NCBI GenBank assembly: GCA_963920525.1 | Contig: OY986440.1 | Span: 15,471,379-15,535,378, forward strand | Source of the DNA: Dichetophora obliterata | Taxonomy: Eukaryota; Arthropoda; Insecta; Diptera; Sciomyzidae | Reading direction: 5' to 3' | DNA: 64,000 nucleotides | Translations under genes and position numbers: made by a program | Shown here: in pieces, positions 32,769 through 45,373 of the stretch | How positions within the stretch are numbered: the stretch's first letter is position 1 | How the letters are laid out: each line of letters begins with the position of its first letter | Notes under the pieces: generated by a model | The model's input: the letters and a program-made list of their open reading frames with translations, nothing else | Database searches by the model: none | Told to the model about the DNA's origin: nothing

Positions 32769-33750
32769 AATGCCAACATTGTGTTAGTGAAAATTACTTT
32801 GAAGTGACTTATCACATTTTAGTATACACATTGATATATAAAAGCATTACAGAGTTGCAAATTGCAAAAAAATTAATTTTATTTACATGTTTTGATTACA
32901 TTTTGCAGCCATAAATATAATTATTTTATAATTAAAATTTATATAATATATAGGAGTAAAACATAATCTTAAGTGTTTTTTGATATTATTTGGAGCTAAA
33001 TGTAGATGGGAAAGAAGATTTTCGGTAAAACAACAGCCAAAACTTCTTAAGAATTTAAGCGCAAGCTGAATTCAGAAAATATTGCAACAATTTCATACAT
33101 TAATAAAAAATGTTTAAATATAATAATAATTTGCGTCCACCATTTTAAATAACTTGGGTCGCAATTAGCTAATTGTTACAAAGTGTACATCTTGATGAAT
33201 GATGAGTGATGCATTTTTTAAAGGTAACACTTGATAAATCGTTGCAACATTCTGTGACCTAGTGGTAAAGTAATATTCTAGGAATTTTTACAAACTTTTC
33301 CCACAAAATATTTTCCAAATCAGTATCGCTGCAACGTCGTCGTGTAAAAAATTTGTCTTAAGTAACCTGTGGTCGCAAAATTCTACTTAGATGTTATAAT
33401 TTAATAGATCATTTAACTAATTAACCAAAAAAAAAAATTATATTTTAAAAAGTTATGCATGGAATTTTATGTTTGACACCTCGTTGAATAAATACGCGCA
33501 TTATTTTTGTTTTACTGTCCATAAAATTTTGTTTTGTTGAAAAACGAAAAAAAAACAGCAAGATTAAAAATCTAAAATCTAAATCCTAAAAGGTAATTTT
33601 TCTAAATTTGAAGGCCTATAAATTCTAAACTTGAACTTCAATTACAAATGAAATTAGATTAATTTCTTAAAATCCTTATTTTTTTTTGTGTTTCTGCCTA
33701 GTTGTCGTGCAGAAATCAGAAAAATTTAACAAACAAGTACTAAATCTGAT
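32769..33750. other. No recognised feature
   Basis: AT-rich, no TIR pair, domain or tRNA-like unit found by eye. Confidence 0.4.
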
Positions 33751-33751
33751 T

Positions 33752-34320
33752 CAGGGGGTCAATTCCCGTTCTGCGTTATAGTCATATGAAAAGTGTTTTC
33801 AGCAATTTCTGCTATTTTATGCTGCCGAAAAACTTATCTTGGTTATATTTATTTATGCAAAATTCATTATAGTTTTCTTTTTTATTGTTTATTTTTAATA
33901 CATAGTTTTAATTTCTCAATCAAGTTTATGGCTTCGGGAAAGCGATATAAGTCGAAGTGTTCCTCCGCAATTCTGGTCAATGAGTTTTCTTCATCGCGAA
34001 GTCTCCTCCTAAAAATCGTTGGGTTTTCTCTACATAAATCAATAAAAAAATGTGGAAGTCATAATAAAGTCATCATCATGTTCAATTAAGTCATTTTTGT
34101 AAATGTTTTCTACCATCTAATACGTTGTTTCCATTTATTTTTGATAAAAGCTTTGTTTAATAGACATTCAGCAACTCTCAAATGCTATTCAGCAACAACT
34201 TTCCATTAGGCGAACAAGAATCGCGTTTTTGTGCGCAGTGAAGTGAAATCGTTAAATGAAAATTGTTGTGAAAAGCTTTTTTTCACTCCACTTTAACGCG
34301 TAACGGGAATTAACACCCTG
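33752..34320. mobile_element. 569-bp TIR element with CAGGG ends
   Basis: Ends CAGGGGGTCAATTCCCGTT and (reverse complement) CAGGGTGTTAATTCCCGTT, with ATT outside both. CAGGG ends are usual for hAT elements, but the 8 bp outside do not match, so the class is tentative. The reading frame in the interior has no recognised domain. Confidence 0.65.
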
Positions 34321-35861
34321 AATGCTAAAGAGAAGAGCGCCCCAAAACTATATTCAACTGTGAAAATTGACTGCGCCCCTGAAGCAGTGTTTGTGTTTTG
34401 ACAGATGTGGTTTGAGCAAACTGGCGCAAAATCAACGGGGTCTAATTTGCATTTTTAAACCATTTTTAATTAGAAATATATATATATTTCTAAAACAAAT
34501 AAGTTAAAAAAATATCGTTAGAAACTAAATAAAGCACTTTCGTTAAAAGAATTCAAACCGTATGGACATATTTACCGGTAGAACGAAAGCGCATTGTTTT
34601 TAAGTTTTCGGGAACTTTTACAATTTTTAACCGCACAACTCATGTTGCATTTATTTTTGTGGTTTTTTTTCTTTGATTTTGTCGCTTTTTAAGCAGTGAA
34701 AAAATGCTTAAAATTAAATTATTTTCAACTATTTTGCTGAGGAATCTTCCAATCAGATGCCAGGGTTCTCAGAAATGTCAAAAAACACTCCCTTTCTCGC
34801 TCGCACAATTTACGAATGGTGCGACAGTTCAAGTACAGTGTATGTGTAAGCAACACCATTTTCTTATATTTTACTTCTTTAGTGCCTATCAATCTTGTGC
34901 AATATTGCTCGATCACGGATGCTGTAATTCGTCCCAAGTTCTCTTTAATCCCATGTAAAATTTTTAAGAAATTCCTAATATTTACAGAGTTGCAAACTTT
35001 TTTTAGAAGATAAGCAAGGAGATAAATTATTCATCTACTTCAGAATGAGGTTAACTTTTCAATGGCTAATCTTATAAAATTCAATAAGATTTAGGAGTAA
35101 ATCTCGTCGAGGGCCTTAACCTTGTTTTAATCTCTATATGTAAACATAGTATAAGCCTTTTTTAAGTTGGTAGCACTGTGTTTGACATCTTTTTCAAATT
35201 TTACTCTATTATGTTCAGTGGTTTATTGGTTCATTTAGCGTTCGTTTTCGTGAACAACAAAGAAAAGTTTTTCGATTAAACTTTTATCTCAATCGATGAA
35301 ATATGAAGAGCCCAAAGTGATGACCGAAATTTTGACATTTTTTAATAAATTTTTTAAATAAGAAAATAAAATGCGATCGTTTTAAAATTTCAACCATGTT
35401 CTTATTGGTGTCTTACAGTGCACAAAAAAAAAGTACACAAAATTTCTTTTGACTTAATTTTACATTAATTTGTTTAAAACCCAGTTCATATATTCCAATT
35501 TCGATGTTTTTAAATGTAATATTTTATGGTTACTTTTTAAATTTACTTGTTTTGATTTTTTAAGGCGTTATTTAGTAACCAAAAATTTATTGTCTCTTTA
35601 ATAAATTAAAAAACAGATAAATTTTAACAAATTAAAACGTTTAATTGGCCTGTTTTTATATTACAAAAAGTCCGACAGCATCTTGGAAACTACAAACTTA
35701 TTTGCTGAATACTTTCAGTCAAATTTTGAATGTGATTCAGACCATTATGATTGTGATGCTGTCAAACTTGTGAATGAGTGAAAGAGACAGAAAAGTTGAT
35801 TTTGTATGCAAAGTTTGACAGCTTTAGCAAACGACGTCGACGTCGCTTACACCTTGATTTC
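34321..35861. other. No gene; inverted copy of the 30.2-kb repeat at 34835-34937
   Basis: The block 34835-34937 matches 30200-30305 in reverse complement. The remainder is AT-rich and unrecognised. Confidence 0.45.
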
Positions 35862-36302
35862 TTAAGGCCCAGTTATAATAGACGTAATGTAAGGTAACGT
35901 AATGTTGTCAACTGTCATCGTGACGGGACGTAATGTAAGAAAACGTTGTAGCAATTATAATAGGCAGTAGCCAGGCAGTTATTTTTCGTAAATATTTGCA
36001 CGTTCCTGTACAAATACAATTAAATCTTCGTCATCCATAGCTGTGGATACATAAAACTATCACTTTAATAACAAAAGCTCAACAAAAAGCGTAGTTCAAC
36101 AATATAAAATAGCGCAATAATCGAATCTAACCTCAATGTTTAGTTGTTCTTTCCAGCGGATCTTTACGTCCCGTTACATTACGTTACTTCTATTATAATC
36201 ACTTGTCTAAGAAAAGTATTGATTGAAACAGTAAGTGACAGAACACACTGCTGCAGTGACATTTCACTACATTACGTTACGTTTATTATAACTGGGCCTT
36301 TA
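35862..36302. mobile_element. 435-bp TTA-flanked MITE
   Basis: Element 35865-36299, TTA at 35862-35864 and 36300-36302. Ends AGGCCCAGTTATAATAGACG and (reverse complement) AGGCCCAGTTATAATAAACG. Multiple ACGTAA/TTACGT repeats occur inside both arms. The GGCCCAGTTA start resembles family D, so they may share a transposase. Confidence 0.92.
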
Positions 36303-36331
36303 CACCATGGTCAAGGCTCATTTATAAGGTT

Positions 36332-38338
36332 GTGGCACTTAGGGATGTGCAAGTCGATGTCGAAATAAGTCGAAAGTCGACTTTTGATTGATAATTTTTG
36401 ACTTTTGGCAATCGACTTCTGATATTGAAAAAAGTCGAAAGTCGACTTTTGCTTTCGACTTTTTTCATTTTATGCGAAGCAAAAACCTTAACGCTAATCT
36501 GAGAACTGTCTTCTCTAAGCTAATAAACGAAATAGCAGTATAACAACAAATAAAGCTGCGTTAGCAACTCTTAATTCGATAAATATAAAATAGTGGTCGG
36601 CAAAATTAAAAAGAAAGAGACTGTAAGTGGAAGTGTGACAAAGTAATTGCGAATCATCTGATTATGTTACATGCGTAACAAAATGTTTTAATGAAATTCT
36701 CACTATTTTAAAAGCAGGTGACAATTTTTATCAAAAAATTTTATTTTTGAGCTTAAAATTTCGTTAAAAAAAAAACATTACAACAAACACATAGAAATAT
36801 CAAGAATACTGGGTAACAATTGTTACTTTGCCAGAATAGAGCTGTTAATACAAATTTATATTCACAATATTCAAACTACGCTCAAATCGATTAATTTTTC
36901 ATTATAGAAAACAGAGGAATGTTCTGCTTTAAGCCAAATTGGCAAGAATTTAAAACGAGTGCTTGCCATTGAAGTCACAAAAAAATTTACAATATTGAAT
37001 TGGTAAAACCATACGCTTCTTTAACACTTCTAGATCCTAGGTTCAAAAACACGCATTTCAAAATATCTGTGAGTGTTCTGAAGCAATTTTTCACCTTGGT
37101 AAGCAGCAGTACACAAATAATTACTGCAAATATTACCCCCCCCCCCCTTCATTTAGGTGATCTCGACATCGACATCTAATAATCAAGAATCCGACAACAG
37201 TGACATATTATGTTTTTTGGATGAGGTGGTTAAAACAAACATGGACTCTACAAATGCTGAAATTGAAGATATGTCCACTTAGCTGCGCCTTTATCTGGCT
37301 CGCCCAGCTGTTGATCAAAAACTTAATAAAAATCCGCTTGTTGTCTGGAAATGCATGAAAACTGAATTTCCTTTTGTTTAGGCTATTGCAAAAATATATT
37401 TATCAATTCTTGCAACTTCGGTGCCCTCCGAAAGGTTATTTTCTCATGCTGTTCTCATAGTGAACCAATTGCAAAACCGGCTTTCGCCAGAACATCTTAA
37501 CATGCTGGTTTTTCTACGTTCAGTTGGTGAAGACATGTGGGTTCCTTAATTGTGCATTCATTTGTGCAGAAATATATCGAGCCCTAACCGACGAATTAAC
37601 GCAAGCGCCTCTTTTTCAAAATTACGTTTTAAATGGCAAACGATAGCACGACAAAGTGGTCGTCAACTTCAAAAATTGCATATCTCTACGTTAAACTGTT
37701 CTAAAGTTATATCTAACACAAAAATAAAATTTACATGTACCGGTTATGCAAAAAAAAAACAAGGAAAATGTTTCTCTTGTAAAATTTGGTTTATAACGCT
37801 TACGTTAATTCGGCGGTTAGGGCTTGACATTCAGCCCAATTATGAATTATTTTTCCTGGGGAATCGGAAAAGGGAATTTTAATTTTTAAGATAGCAGACA
37901 GAGACATCACATTTTTTTTACTTTCATAAATATTGAATGTTGATGAAGAAATTGGCAATAAAAATTTCCAAATGTTCTTAAATTTTATTTTGAAAATTAA
38001 CTCTCCTTCTTCCGATTACTAAGGAAAAACTATTCATAAGAAGTCTGATTATCTATATAAAAACTTAAATTGCAATATTTTGCTTTTTTGTATTTTATTT
38101 ATATACTGAAGTACCATGTTTAAGTTTATTTTTTAACTATAAATTACATTTTTCATATTGAATCATTTGTTTCATTTGCCTTACAAAACCGGTACAAAAA
38201 TATTTTAAAAAAAGTCGAAAAAAGTTGAAAAGTCGACTTTTAAAGGTGAAAAAAGTCGAAAAGTCGACTTTTACATTTTCAACGGTTGAAAAAGTCGAAG
38301 TCGACTTTTTCTGGCAGTTGCACATCCCTAGTGGCACT
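36332..38338 (+). mobile_element. hAT transposon, 1.99 kb, perfect 8-bp target duplication
   Basis: Element 36340-38330. GTGGCACT is present at 36332-36339 and 38331-38338. Ends are TAGGGATGTGCAA on both sides, followed by many AAGTCGACTTTT-type subterminal repeats in both orientations, as expected for transposase binding. The interior encodes a decayed hAT transposase C-terminus. It is inserted in the left arm of a foldback element. Confidence 0.95.
37000..37549 (+). pseudogene. hAT transposase C-terminal part
   Basis: Fragments in order: TLLDPRFKNTHF near 37020-37060 (the LDPRFK motif of hAT transposases), LYLARPAVDQKLNKNPLVVW near 37290-37345, a stop, then [19 protein letters not shown] and [20 protein letters not shown] to the stop at 37547-37549. 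The last block is the hAT dimerisation domain. The N-terminal BED finger and most of the catalytic domain are absent or unreadable. Confidence 0.88.
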
Positions 38339-38680
38339 TGAGAGTGAGCTCGGTCGAATTGTCAGAATGGATGAAAAGAAAGCAAGAAAATGAATGATTA
38401 GAACAAACAAAAGCACAGCGACAGTTCAAGCAAAGGCCGAAAGAAGAGTGCATTTCTCTCAAGTGCCACAAGTCAAGGTTCATTTATAAGGTTGTGGCCA
38501 AGGTTCATTTATAAGGTTATGGCACTTGAGAGAAATGTACTCTTTTTCCGCCTTTGCTCGAACTGTCACTGTGCTTTTCTTTGTTCTAAGCATTCATTTT
38601 CTTTATTTCTTTTCATTCATTCTGACAGTTCGACCGAGCTCGCTCTCAAGTGTCACAACCTTATAAATGAGCGGAGCCTG

Positions 38681-40083
38681 AGCCTGCAGTCTGAGTCTTT
38701 TGAGCAGGTCTGGGCCACGACGAGCATGAGTTTGATGGCCTTGCCATTGCTCCTTTCCGCAGGTAGTTTGCCATCTGCAGGGCTTGGTTAGTTCGGTGCT
38801 GGTGGTATTTTATTTAGTGCCGGTATGACTTGTGTCACCCTTCCAAGACTGAAAATATACAAATTCTTATATATTTAGTAATAAATTTTATCCTGACAAC
38901 CTTAAGTTTTCTAAATAGCTACAAGTCACACGCAGCTAAATCAGGCGAATACGGTGGTTGTCGAACGATATGAGTAGATTTTTAAGAGAGAAGATCACGA
39001 AAAAAAACAATAAGTTTTTTTTTGGCACCAAACGAGACTTGACTCTTTTGAGACTTAAATCGTAGTCCAAGTGCTCCATACACCATTTTGACAATATCAA
39101 GTTAATGGTTTTTGATACCAAATTTTTCGAATCTGCAATCCGTTTTTTGCTATCGTTTCCAGAAACTGAAATATTTCGTTTGTACCATTAAAATTGTACC
39201 ATTAACTTAAATGGCGTATGAAACACATGAATACCCGGACGACGAAAGGCGCGTTTTTAAACGTTTTAATTAGATCCAATTGAAATGTAGAGATCCACAA
39301 GATCTCTAATTGTTTAGCGAAGATTTTCGACAAATTCTACCGAGAAACAATTTGTGTCCGTACCAAACTACTCAGGCACAAAGGTCCCAAATATCAGACT
39401 CAATTTTATTTTGACAAGCGAACAGGACCCAGGAAAAAATTGATATATTGTGTCAATAACGTTCTACTTTGTTCAAGACTTGAATTAATTTTTTTGAGAT
39501 TAGAAACAAAAATGCTTACGGAGGTTTACGGAGGTTTAAAATTGTCTTAGTTATAGATAAAGGTGCATTTTATTTAATTCTTTATTTTTATTGAATATAT
39601 ACAATATCTGAAATTATCTCTTAGTTTAAGTTATTAAAAGCTTATAATTTCATATTGAACATGTAAAAAAAAAGTAATACTTAAACTATTATACAGTAAT
39701 TTTTATTGCATTCCTGCATGAAATTGCATATATGCATTGTTGCGTAACTTCGTTTCTATACCTTGCAGAGCATCCGAATTTCGTTTAAACATTCTCTTAA
39801 CCACTCCAATTACATATAATAACACAAACATTTTTTATACACAGAGAGAAAAAGTCATGTAATGAAGGGTTAATCAACTTGCACTTGCAGATTATTTAGA
39901 GTTTTTTTTCGAATTTTTTTGAAGACATTATGTATGCTTTACTTTCAAACTTGCACTGTCCCGTGTAGACGCAGGGTAAGTGAAAATAGTAAAATTTGAG
40001 TGCACGAACACAGAAAAGCACGCACGCACGCAAAAAAAAAAAGCACGGCTCGCGGCCATGACTTAAAATGACTTAAAATTAAT
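38681..40083 (-). mobile_element. Probable mariner-like remnant within unstructured DNA
   Basis: The minus strand at about 38975-38915 reads RQPPYSPDLAACDL-LFRKLK, the conserved mariner transposase motif around the third catalytic residue (PYSPDLAPxD). The surrounding frames are too decayed to follow, and no TIRs were found. The rest of the interval shows nothing. Confidence 0.55.
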
Positions 40084-40094
40084 TTAACCCTCCG

Positions 40095-40511
40095 TTAAGC
40101 CCGTATGATACTTCATTGTTTTGTCCAATTTCAAAATCTGAAAACAAGTGCCGCGTGAGCTAGACAGATATATATTGTTGGAAAAGGATGAAAACATGCA
40201 TCGTGCCACTTTTTTACATATCCGCAACGTGACTATTTTATCTCTCTGTTCTTCTTGGCTGCGGACGAAAGAGCTCAAGCTTGTTTTTGACACTTAATAT
40301 TTGATCGAAACTTAACGACGAACGAATTGAGAGAAACGTCAAAAAAAATGCATTGAAAATGCTGTCAGTCGCACATTTTTTGTCCAATTCGTACTATATG
40401 CGTATACACTCACACTTCCTGAATTTTAGCTTTAGCTCTATTTCAACTGCTCTAGTTTCATTGCCAATGAATAAAAATTGGACAACACAATGAAGTATCA
40501 TACGGGCTTTA
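40095..40511. mobile_element. 411-bp TTA-flanked MITE in the piggyBac-like TIR
   Basis: Element 40098-40508, TTA at 40095-40097 and 40509-40511. Ends AGCCCGTATGATACTTCATT and (reverse complement) identical, continuing GTTTTGTCCAATTT/GTGTTGTCCAATTT. The arms are nearly identical, implying a fairly recent insertion. It splits the left TIR of the enclosing element after its seventh base. Confidence 0.94.
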
Positions 40512-40913
40512 CTAAAGCTATTCGGAGTAACGTCATTACTAACCTGGGTGTAATCCAGTCATAAATTTTAATTCATTAATTTGTAAAAAAGAACGCTAAA
40601 ACAGTAAAACGGTTCTGCTTTCATTAATTTCGTATACTTTATTATTCTGTTAAACATAAAATTTGTCCAGTTTAATGAATATTTAATTTTAATAAAAATA
40701 TATCAAAATAACGTTAATTAGAGAACTAAAAAAAACAAATATCATAATGGTTTGAATAATTTCATATTCCGAGTTCAAATTATTCGCAACGTTCTTCGAA
40801 AGGGCTAATTTGAAAAGCTAAAAGATGTATGAAAAAAAATTATCTAAAAAATCTTTTTTGAATTGAAATTTTTTTAAAATAATGACCTCTAATTATTCGT
40901 TATAATTGAAACA

Positions 40914-41265
40914 TTAGCCTCTCGTGGCACAGCAGCGCAAGCATCGTAATTAAGCGGCTAGCACATAGAATAAATGTCGATTATGCAAAACTTAGTCACA
41001 TAGTCAAAATAAAACAATCAAAGGAATTCTTGGTCAAAGAATTATACAATTTCACATTTGTTTTGCCAAATCGTCAAATGCATTGAAGAATACGCTGAAA
41101 ACAAAGTTAAATAGAACTTCTATGTTTATCTATACAGTCAGAGATGCATTTCTGTTTTTATCTGAGCATTGCCATGCATTGCCATGTTGTGCATAAGCAG
41201 ATACACGCAAATCCCTATAAACTGATTTCTATGTTACACTTGTTAAGCCATGTCTAATTGGACCA
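40914..41265. mobile_element. MITE family D, copy 2, degenerate
   Basis: Matches 31560-31974 in the same orientation: TTAGCCTCTCGTGGCACAGC at the start, ATGCATTTCTGTTTTTATCT, GAGCATTGCCATGCATTGCC, and TAATTGGACCATTA at the end. The first nine bases of the family end are missing. By eye it is more diverged than copy 1. Confidence 0.85.
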
Positions 41266-41890
41266 TTACAAAAGTAATTGAATGATGCAATAATTGCATA
41301 TTATGACAAAAACCCTGTTCAAATGTTTAAGTTTTTTGTCAAATGGCTAGTCAAGTACAATAGAATAATATTGAATGTTCCGCTAAAATTACTACGAGAA
41401 ATTCGACCATTTCCACTGGGCTAAATCTAAATTCACAGTGTTGAGAAAGATGAGATGAGATCTTGCAAGCACAAACACGTCCGCATTCTTAAAAATTTTT
41501 TCAATTGATTTACATAACGTGATGAAATCATCGAAGCTGTTTCAGTCGAGCAAAGGTTTAAATCTTTATTTTGAATTTCCTGTGTTGCTCAGGAGAGGTT
41601 TTTTATTTAAAACCTTTTTTATTTTACTTGAGAAACAAATCACACGTTTATAGTAAATAATATAACATGATTACTAACGTGGGTGTAAAACACCCTGACA
41701 CTTTTTTAAATCAGTAATTTTTATAATTTAGTTTAAAAAATAGTACTAAATTTTGTTTTAAAATATAGCAAAATGTACAAAAAGAGATTACATTTAATAT
41801 AACGTTCGCACCATTAAACTTTCAATAAATTTTTTCCAAATTTCATAACTTATGGGTGTAATCCACCCTTCGTTAGTAACGGAGGGTTAA

Positions 41891-42832
41891 TAACCTACAA
41901 TTTCACATATGCTTTGATTTCTAACAAATTTGATTTATTAAGAAAAAAGTTAACTTATTTTAAAAACTCTCTAAAAGTATGCAATGAAAATTTCTTCCGA
42001 TGATGCATTGTGCACATTTCTGTTAGTGATGACTTTTTACATGAATTTATATTAAGAACGTACATTGCCAGATCAAATTTCAGGTTCCAGTCCATCACTG
42101 AGTGTAAGTTTCGACAGGCCCGTAGACTTTGTTAGAATTTTCGGGGTTCCAATCCCTCCCATACGGTACGAATGTATACATAAAATTAACACAAATCAAA
42201 AGCAAAACATTATAATTATAATAAATGTGAGAATCAGTTCAATCTTGTTGTGTGAGATGAAACTGATATCGTGTTTTGTATACAAACATTCAAGAAAAAT
42301 ACATTCTTTAAAATCGTTGTATTTCTTTATTAATGGGTGTGGTCCGCCTGTTGTTGAAAGTGCTAACATTGAAAGCTAACGTGTAAAAGCTTTCGTTGCA
42401 TCTGGACAACGCTCAATTTATTTTGTTTTGTTTTAAGAAAACTATTTGCTTTTTTATTTTTTTTTCTTCATTATAAAAATAAAGCAATGTAAAATGTTAA
42501 ACAAACACAGCTATGGGATGGCAGTAACTAATTAGTGGAATTTCAAAAAGCGAATGATGCCATCTGAAATGTAAGAAAAAGGTTATAAAGGGTTTTAATT
42601 TTGTATGAATTGTTTAAAAGCCCCTAACTGGTGTACTAGCCAAAAAAAAAAAACGATGCCAGCTGTATGGCTAAAAAGGTTATAAAAGGTCAGTTGGTTC
42701 AGACCCGTGCCAAGGGCGCCGTAGAAATCAATCCTTTGTGACAAACCAAGAAAATGCTGAAAATATTTTGAATCTAGTAAGGAACTATCTTCGACTGGGT
42801 CGAAGTTTGAATAACTCCATAGTATTAAGTAC
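41891..42832. other. No recognised feature
   Basis: Open frames such as 42065-42379 have no recognisable domain. No repeat structure was seen. Confidence 0.4.
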
Positions 42833-43123
42833 TAAGTTATCATTGGCGTAGCAAGCGGGGTGAAAGGGGCAGTTGCCCCCACTTTTTTTAGCTAGATAAA
42901 CAATTTAAAAAGAAAACTTATTCAAAATATCAGTTTTTTTACAACGATAATATTTTTGTATTATATATTTTCCTCTTCTTTCTCTCTTCTTCATGTTTCA
43001 TGTGAAGAAATTTTGGTGAACTTTTTTTGCATGTACTGCCCATTTGTACTACCCCCCATTTGTACTTGCCCCCATTTGTACTTCCCCCAGATAAAATTCG
43101 GAAGCGACGCGCTTGTAAGTTAT
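42833..43123 (+). mobile_element. 275-bp deletion derivative of the 1986-3088 hAT family
   Basis: Element 42841-43115 with perfect 8-bp TAAGTTAT at 42833-42840 and 43116-43123. It keeps both ends of the 1.1-kb copy (CATTGGCGTAGCAAGCGGGG; GGAAGCGACGCGCTTG) and the block encoding CTTCTTTCTCTCTTCTTCAT, but lacks the transposase segment. The repeated CCCATTTGTACT units are present three times here. Orientation is opposite to the first copy. Confidence 0.93.
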
Positions 43124-43761
43124 GCATGTTTTGAAAGTTTTATGACGTCACTTTGTATAGCGCCCGCGCTTTTTACACGTTGGCTGGGACTTTACTATTA
43201 AAATTGAATACAAGAACAATTTTATACACCAAATTTTTGTAATTACTCTAGACACTAAACGGTATCCTTGGAAAACTTTTAAAAATAATCGTTACTGTAA
43301 TTTTATTGAATTATTTTTTTAGTTTTTTCGCCATAAAATCCAAACTACATATTGGATAAGGACGATTCATGCATCAAAATGCTCGCCATTCGATCGTTCT
43401 TATGACGGGTTACGCTTCTGTCGAAATGCGATTTGAAATGGTATGAAAAAAATAGATTTTTAGCCATAACTTTTGATTGGAAAGACATATTTTTTTGCAT
43501 CAATTATTATTGAGACTTGACTTTTTTTGTAAACAATATAAAAACAACATTTTGGAAAAAAAATCCATAGGATAATGACAAGAACAATAAAATAATTTTT
43601 GCGCTTAGCTGGAAGAATTTTTGCTATGCCATATGCTATGTCATATGAAAGGTAGTCAGAAATGCAATTCTTACTTGATTTTATTTTTACAAGAAAAACA
43701 ATAGTTGAGTTAATTTTTGAGTAAAAGTCAATATTTTGGACGTTTTTTTGAACAAAATAAA

Positions 43762-44152
43762 AAGTAAACAAAATTTTTAAAAATAAGCTTTTATTTAAAA
43801 CAAAACGTGAACTAAAAAGAAAAAAATTAATTTAACTGACATTTGTCATGTATGTACATAGAAGGCATATTATAGATTCAGAAGAAGCCATCTCTTGGTT
43901 ACTCATCATCATAATACAAGCGTACTTCAATAATAGGCACTGATATTGTCTAGTAAACCTTTATAACGGATCGCGAACATCGGTGCCTCAAGTTTTTTTA
44001 AATTGAAATGTATTTTAGAAGAAGGGTTCATCTGAATCTATAATATACCTACTATAAACATATATGACAAATGTCAGTTAAATTAATTTTTTTCTTTTTA
44101 GTTCACGTTTTGTTTTAAATAATAGCTTATTTTAAAAAAAATTTTTATACTT
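43762..44152. mobile_element. Foldback element, arms about 130 bp
   Basis: Left arm 43762-43895 and right arm 44022-44152 pair along AAAACGTGAACTAAAAAG, TTAATTTAACTGACATTTGT and TATTATAGATTCAGA. The loop of about 125 bp is unique. Such long arms with a short loop define a foldback MITE. Confidence 0.85.
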
Positions 44153-44617
44153 TTAATTTATTTTTTACTTTTTAGTCTTAAAAGTTTGTTATTAACGTCT
44201 TTTATTTTCAAAACCTTACGTTTTTGCATTTGTGGGCGGTAAAAAGGGGTATGGAAAATTCTTTTCCCAAACCCCATCCTCTACTTGAAGGAAGTTTACT
44301 GCCAAAATTTCAGCTGAATCAGCCTAGTTGTTTTGATGATATAGCATTTTTATTGATTTCTGGAAAGTAAGAGTTTGGCAAAAAATTTTATCATACTATT
44401 GCATTGTCACCGGACTTACTTATGTAAGGTAAATTTCAGCTTATTCAGATAGCAACAAAAGTTCGAAAAATGCTTTGCAAATTTTGACGGATATACGAAC
44501 GAAGCAAGATAAATAAAAGCTTATAAAAATATATAAAAACTATTTTTGTAAAGTGCTTTTATTGAACTGTTGAAGAAAAAACAATTGTACAGAAATATAT
44601 TTATAAACAGCGGGGAT

Positions 44618-45308
44618 ATTTTCGAAATCGAAACCGAAACTGGTTATTAATATGAAAATTTAAGTTTTCACATATAATAGTTTTTTTTTTTTATTAAAAG
44701 GAAACAAAAGTACTTTCATACACATAAGAAAACAATTTAATACAAAAAAGTATTATTTGAATATTGAAGTTTATAATAATTAATTGAAGCTTATTATACT
44801 ATAATAATAAATGAGATAATTTTTTTTTATTTTATTTATTACAAAAGATATAAAGTATGCAATCTTATGATGTACATTTTTATAGAACTACAAAACAAAG
44901 TATTTTTGTTTTTTTTAAAGGTTTAGTATTATAAAAATAGGAATATTTCGTTTTCTTTTCCTTTATTCCACACACACACAATTCGCTCCGAAGTTTATTT
45001 ATCATTTTTTGGCTTCAGTACCTATAAAACTTTAATATTAATTGCAATAGAGATGATAGAATCGAAAATGATAGTATCGAAAGCATAAAATTAACCAAAA
45101 TGTTTTGCGTTAACACGAGAAATCAAATTATAGGCGAGTTAATAATTTTTGTTTTGTACAATGCGTTGTAAATATTTTTATATTTGAATTAAATGACTGA
45201 TGCAGGAAGTTTTTACCAAAAGTTTTTCAATATGGCCGAATAACCGAAACTGACCGAAACTGACAAAAAGGGCCGAAACTGGCCGAAACCGAATATTCGG
45301 TCGGACAC
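44618..45308. mobile_element. Insertion with GGTCGGACACTA end, possibly hAT-like
   Basis: Defined by interruption of repeat A between GATATTTT (44610-44617) and ATTTTCATCG (45309 on). The right end reads GAATATTCGGTCGGACACTA, and the left shows CGAAATCGAAACCGAAACTG; both have CCGAAAC repeats. A TAGTGTCCG end (reverse complement) is typical of some hAT families, but the left end is eroded and no clean 8-bp duplication is seen. Confidence 0.5.
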
Positions 45309-45373
45309 TAATTTTCATCGAAAGTCAAAACTTTGATTTTCATGTCGTTTTTTTCTCATAAAACATCGTTATA

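Larger units (their letters stand above)
36312..38680. repeat. Foldback (long palindromic) element, split by a hAT
   Basis: Left arm: CTCATTTATAAGGTTGTGGC at 36318-36337, resuming after the hAT at 38331 and running to about 38475 (GAGAG-GAGCTCGGTCGAA, CACAGCGACAGTTC). Right arm: 38505-38670 in reverse complement, with GAGCTCGCTCTCAAGTGTCA and CAACCTTATAAATGAG. Arms are about 165 bp with roughly 90% identity. TTCATTTATAAGGTT also occurs twice at the centre (38478-38520). Probably a palindromic MITE or two copies head to head. Confidence 0.85.
40084..41890. mobile_element. piggyBac-like non-autonomous element with TTAA target sites, containing two MITEs
   Basis: TTAA at 40084-40087 and 41887-41890. 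Ends are CCCTCCG, then (after removal of a MITE) TTACTAA on the left, and (reverse complement) CCCTCCGTTACTAACG on the right. TTAA duplication and CCCT ends are diagnostic of piggyBac-type transposition. The element's own sequence is about 1.0 kb and non-coding; GGGTGTAA-type repeats lie near both ends. Confidence 0.82.

Noticed and set aside
33752..34320. Firm hAT assignment from CAGGG ends
   Set aside because: The flanking 8 bp (ATCTGATT-side and AATGCTAA) do not match, so only a TIR element is claimed.
42065..42379. 104-residue plus-strand frame as a gene
   Set aside because: No domain, no splice or promoter context, composition typical of chance frames.
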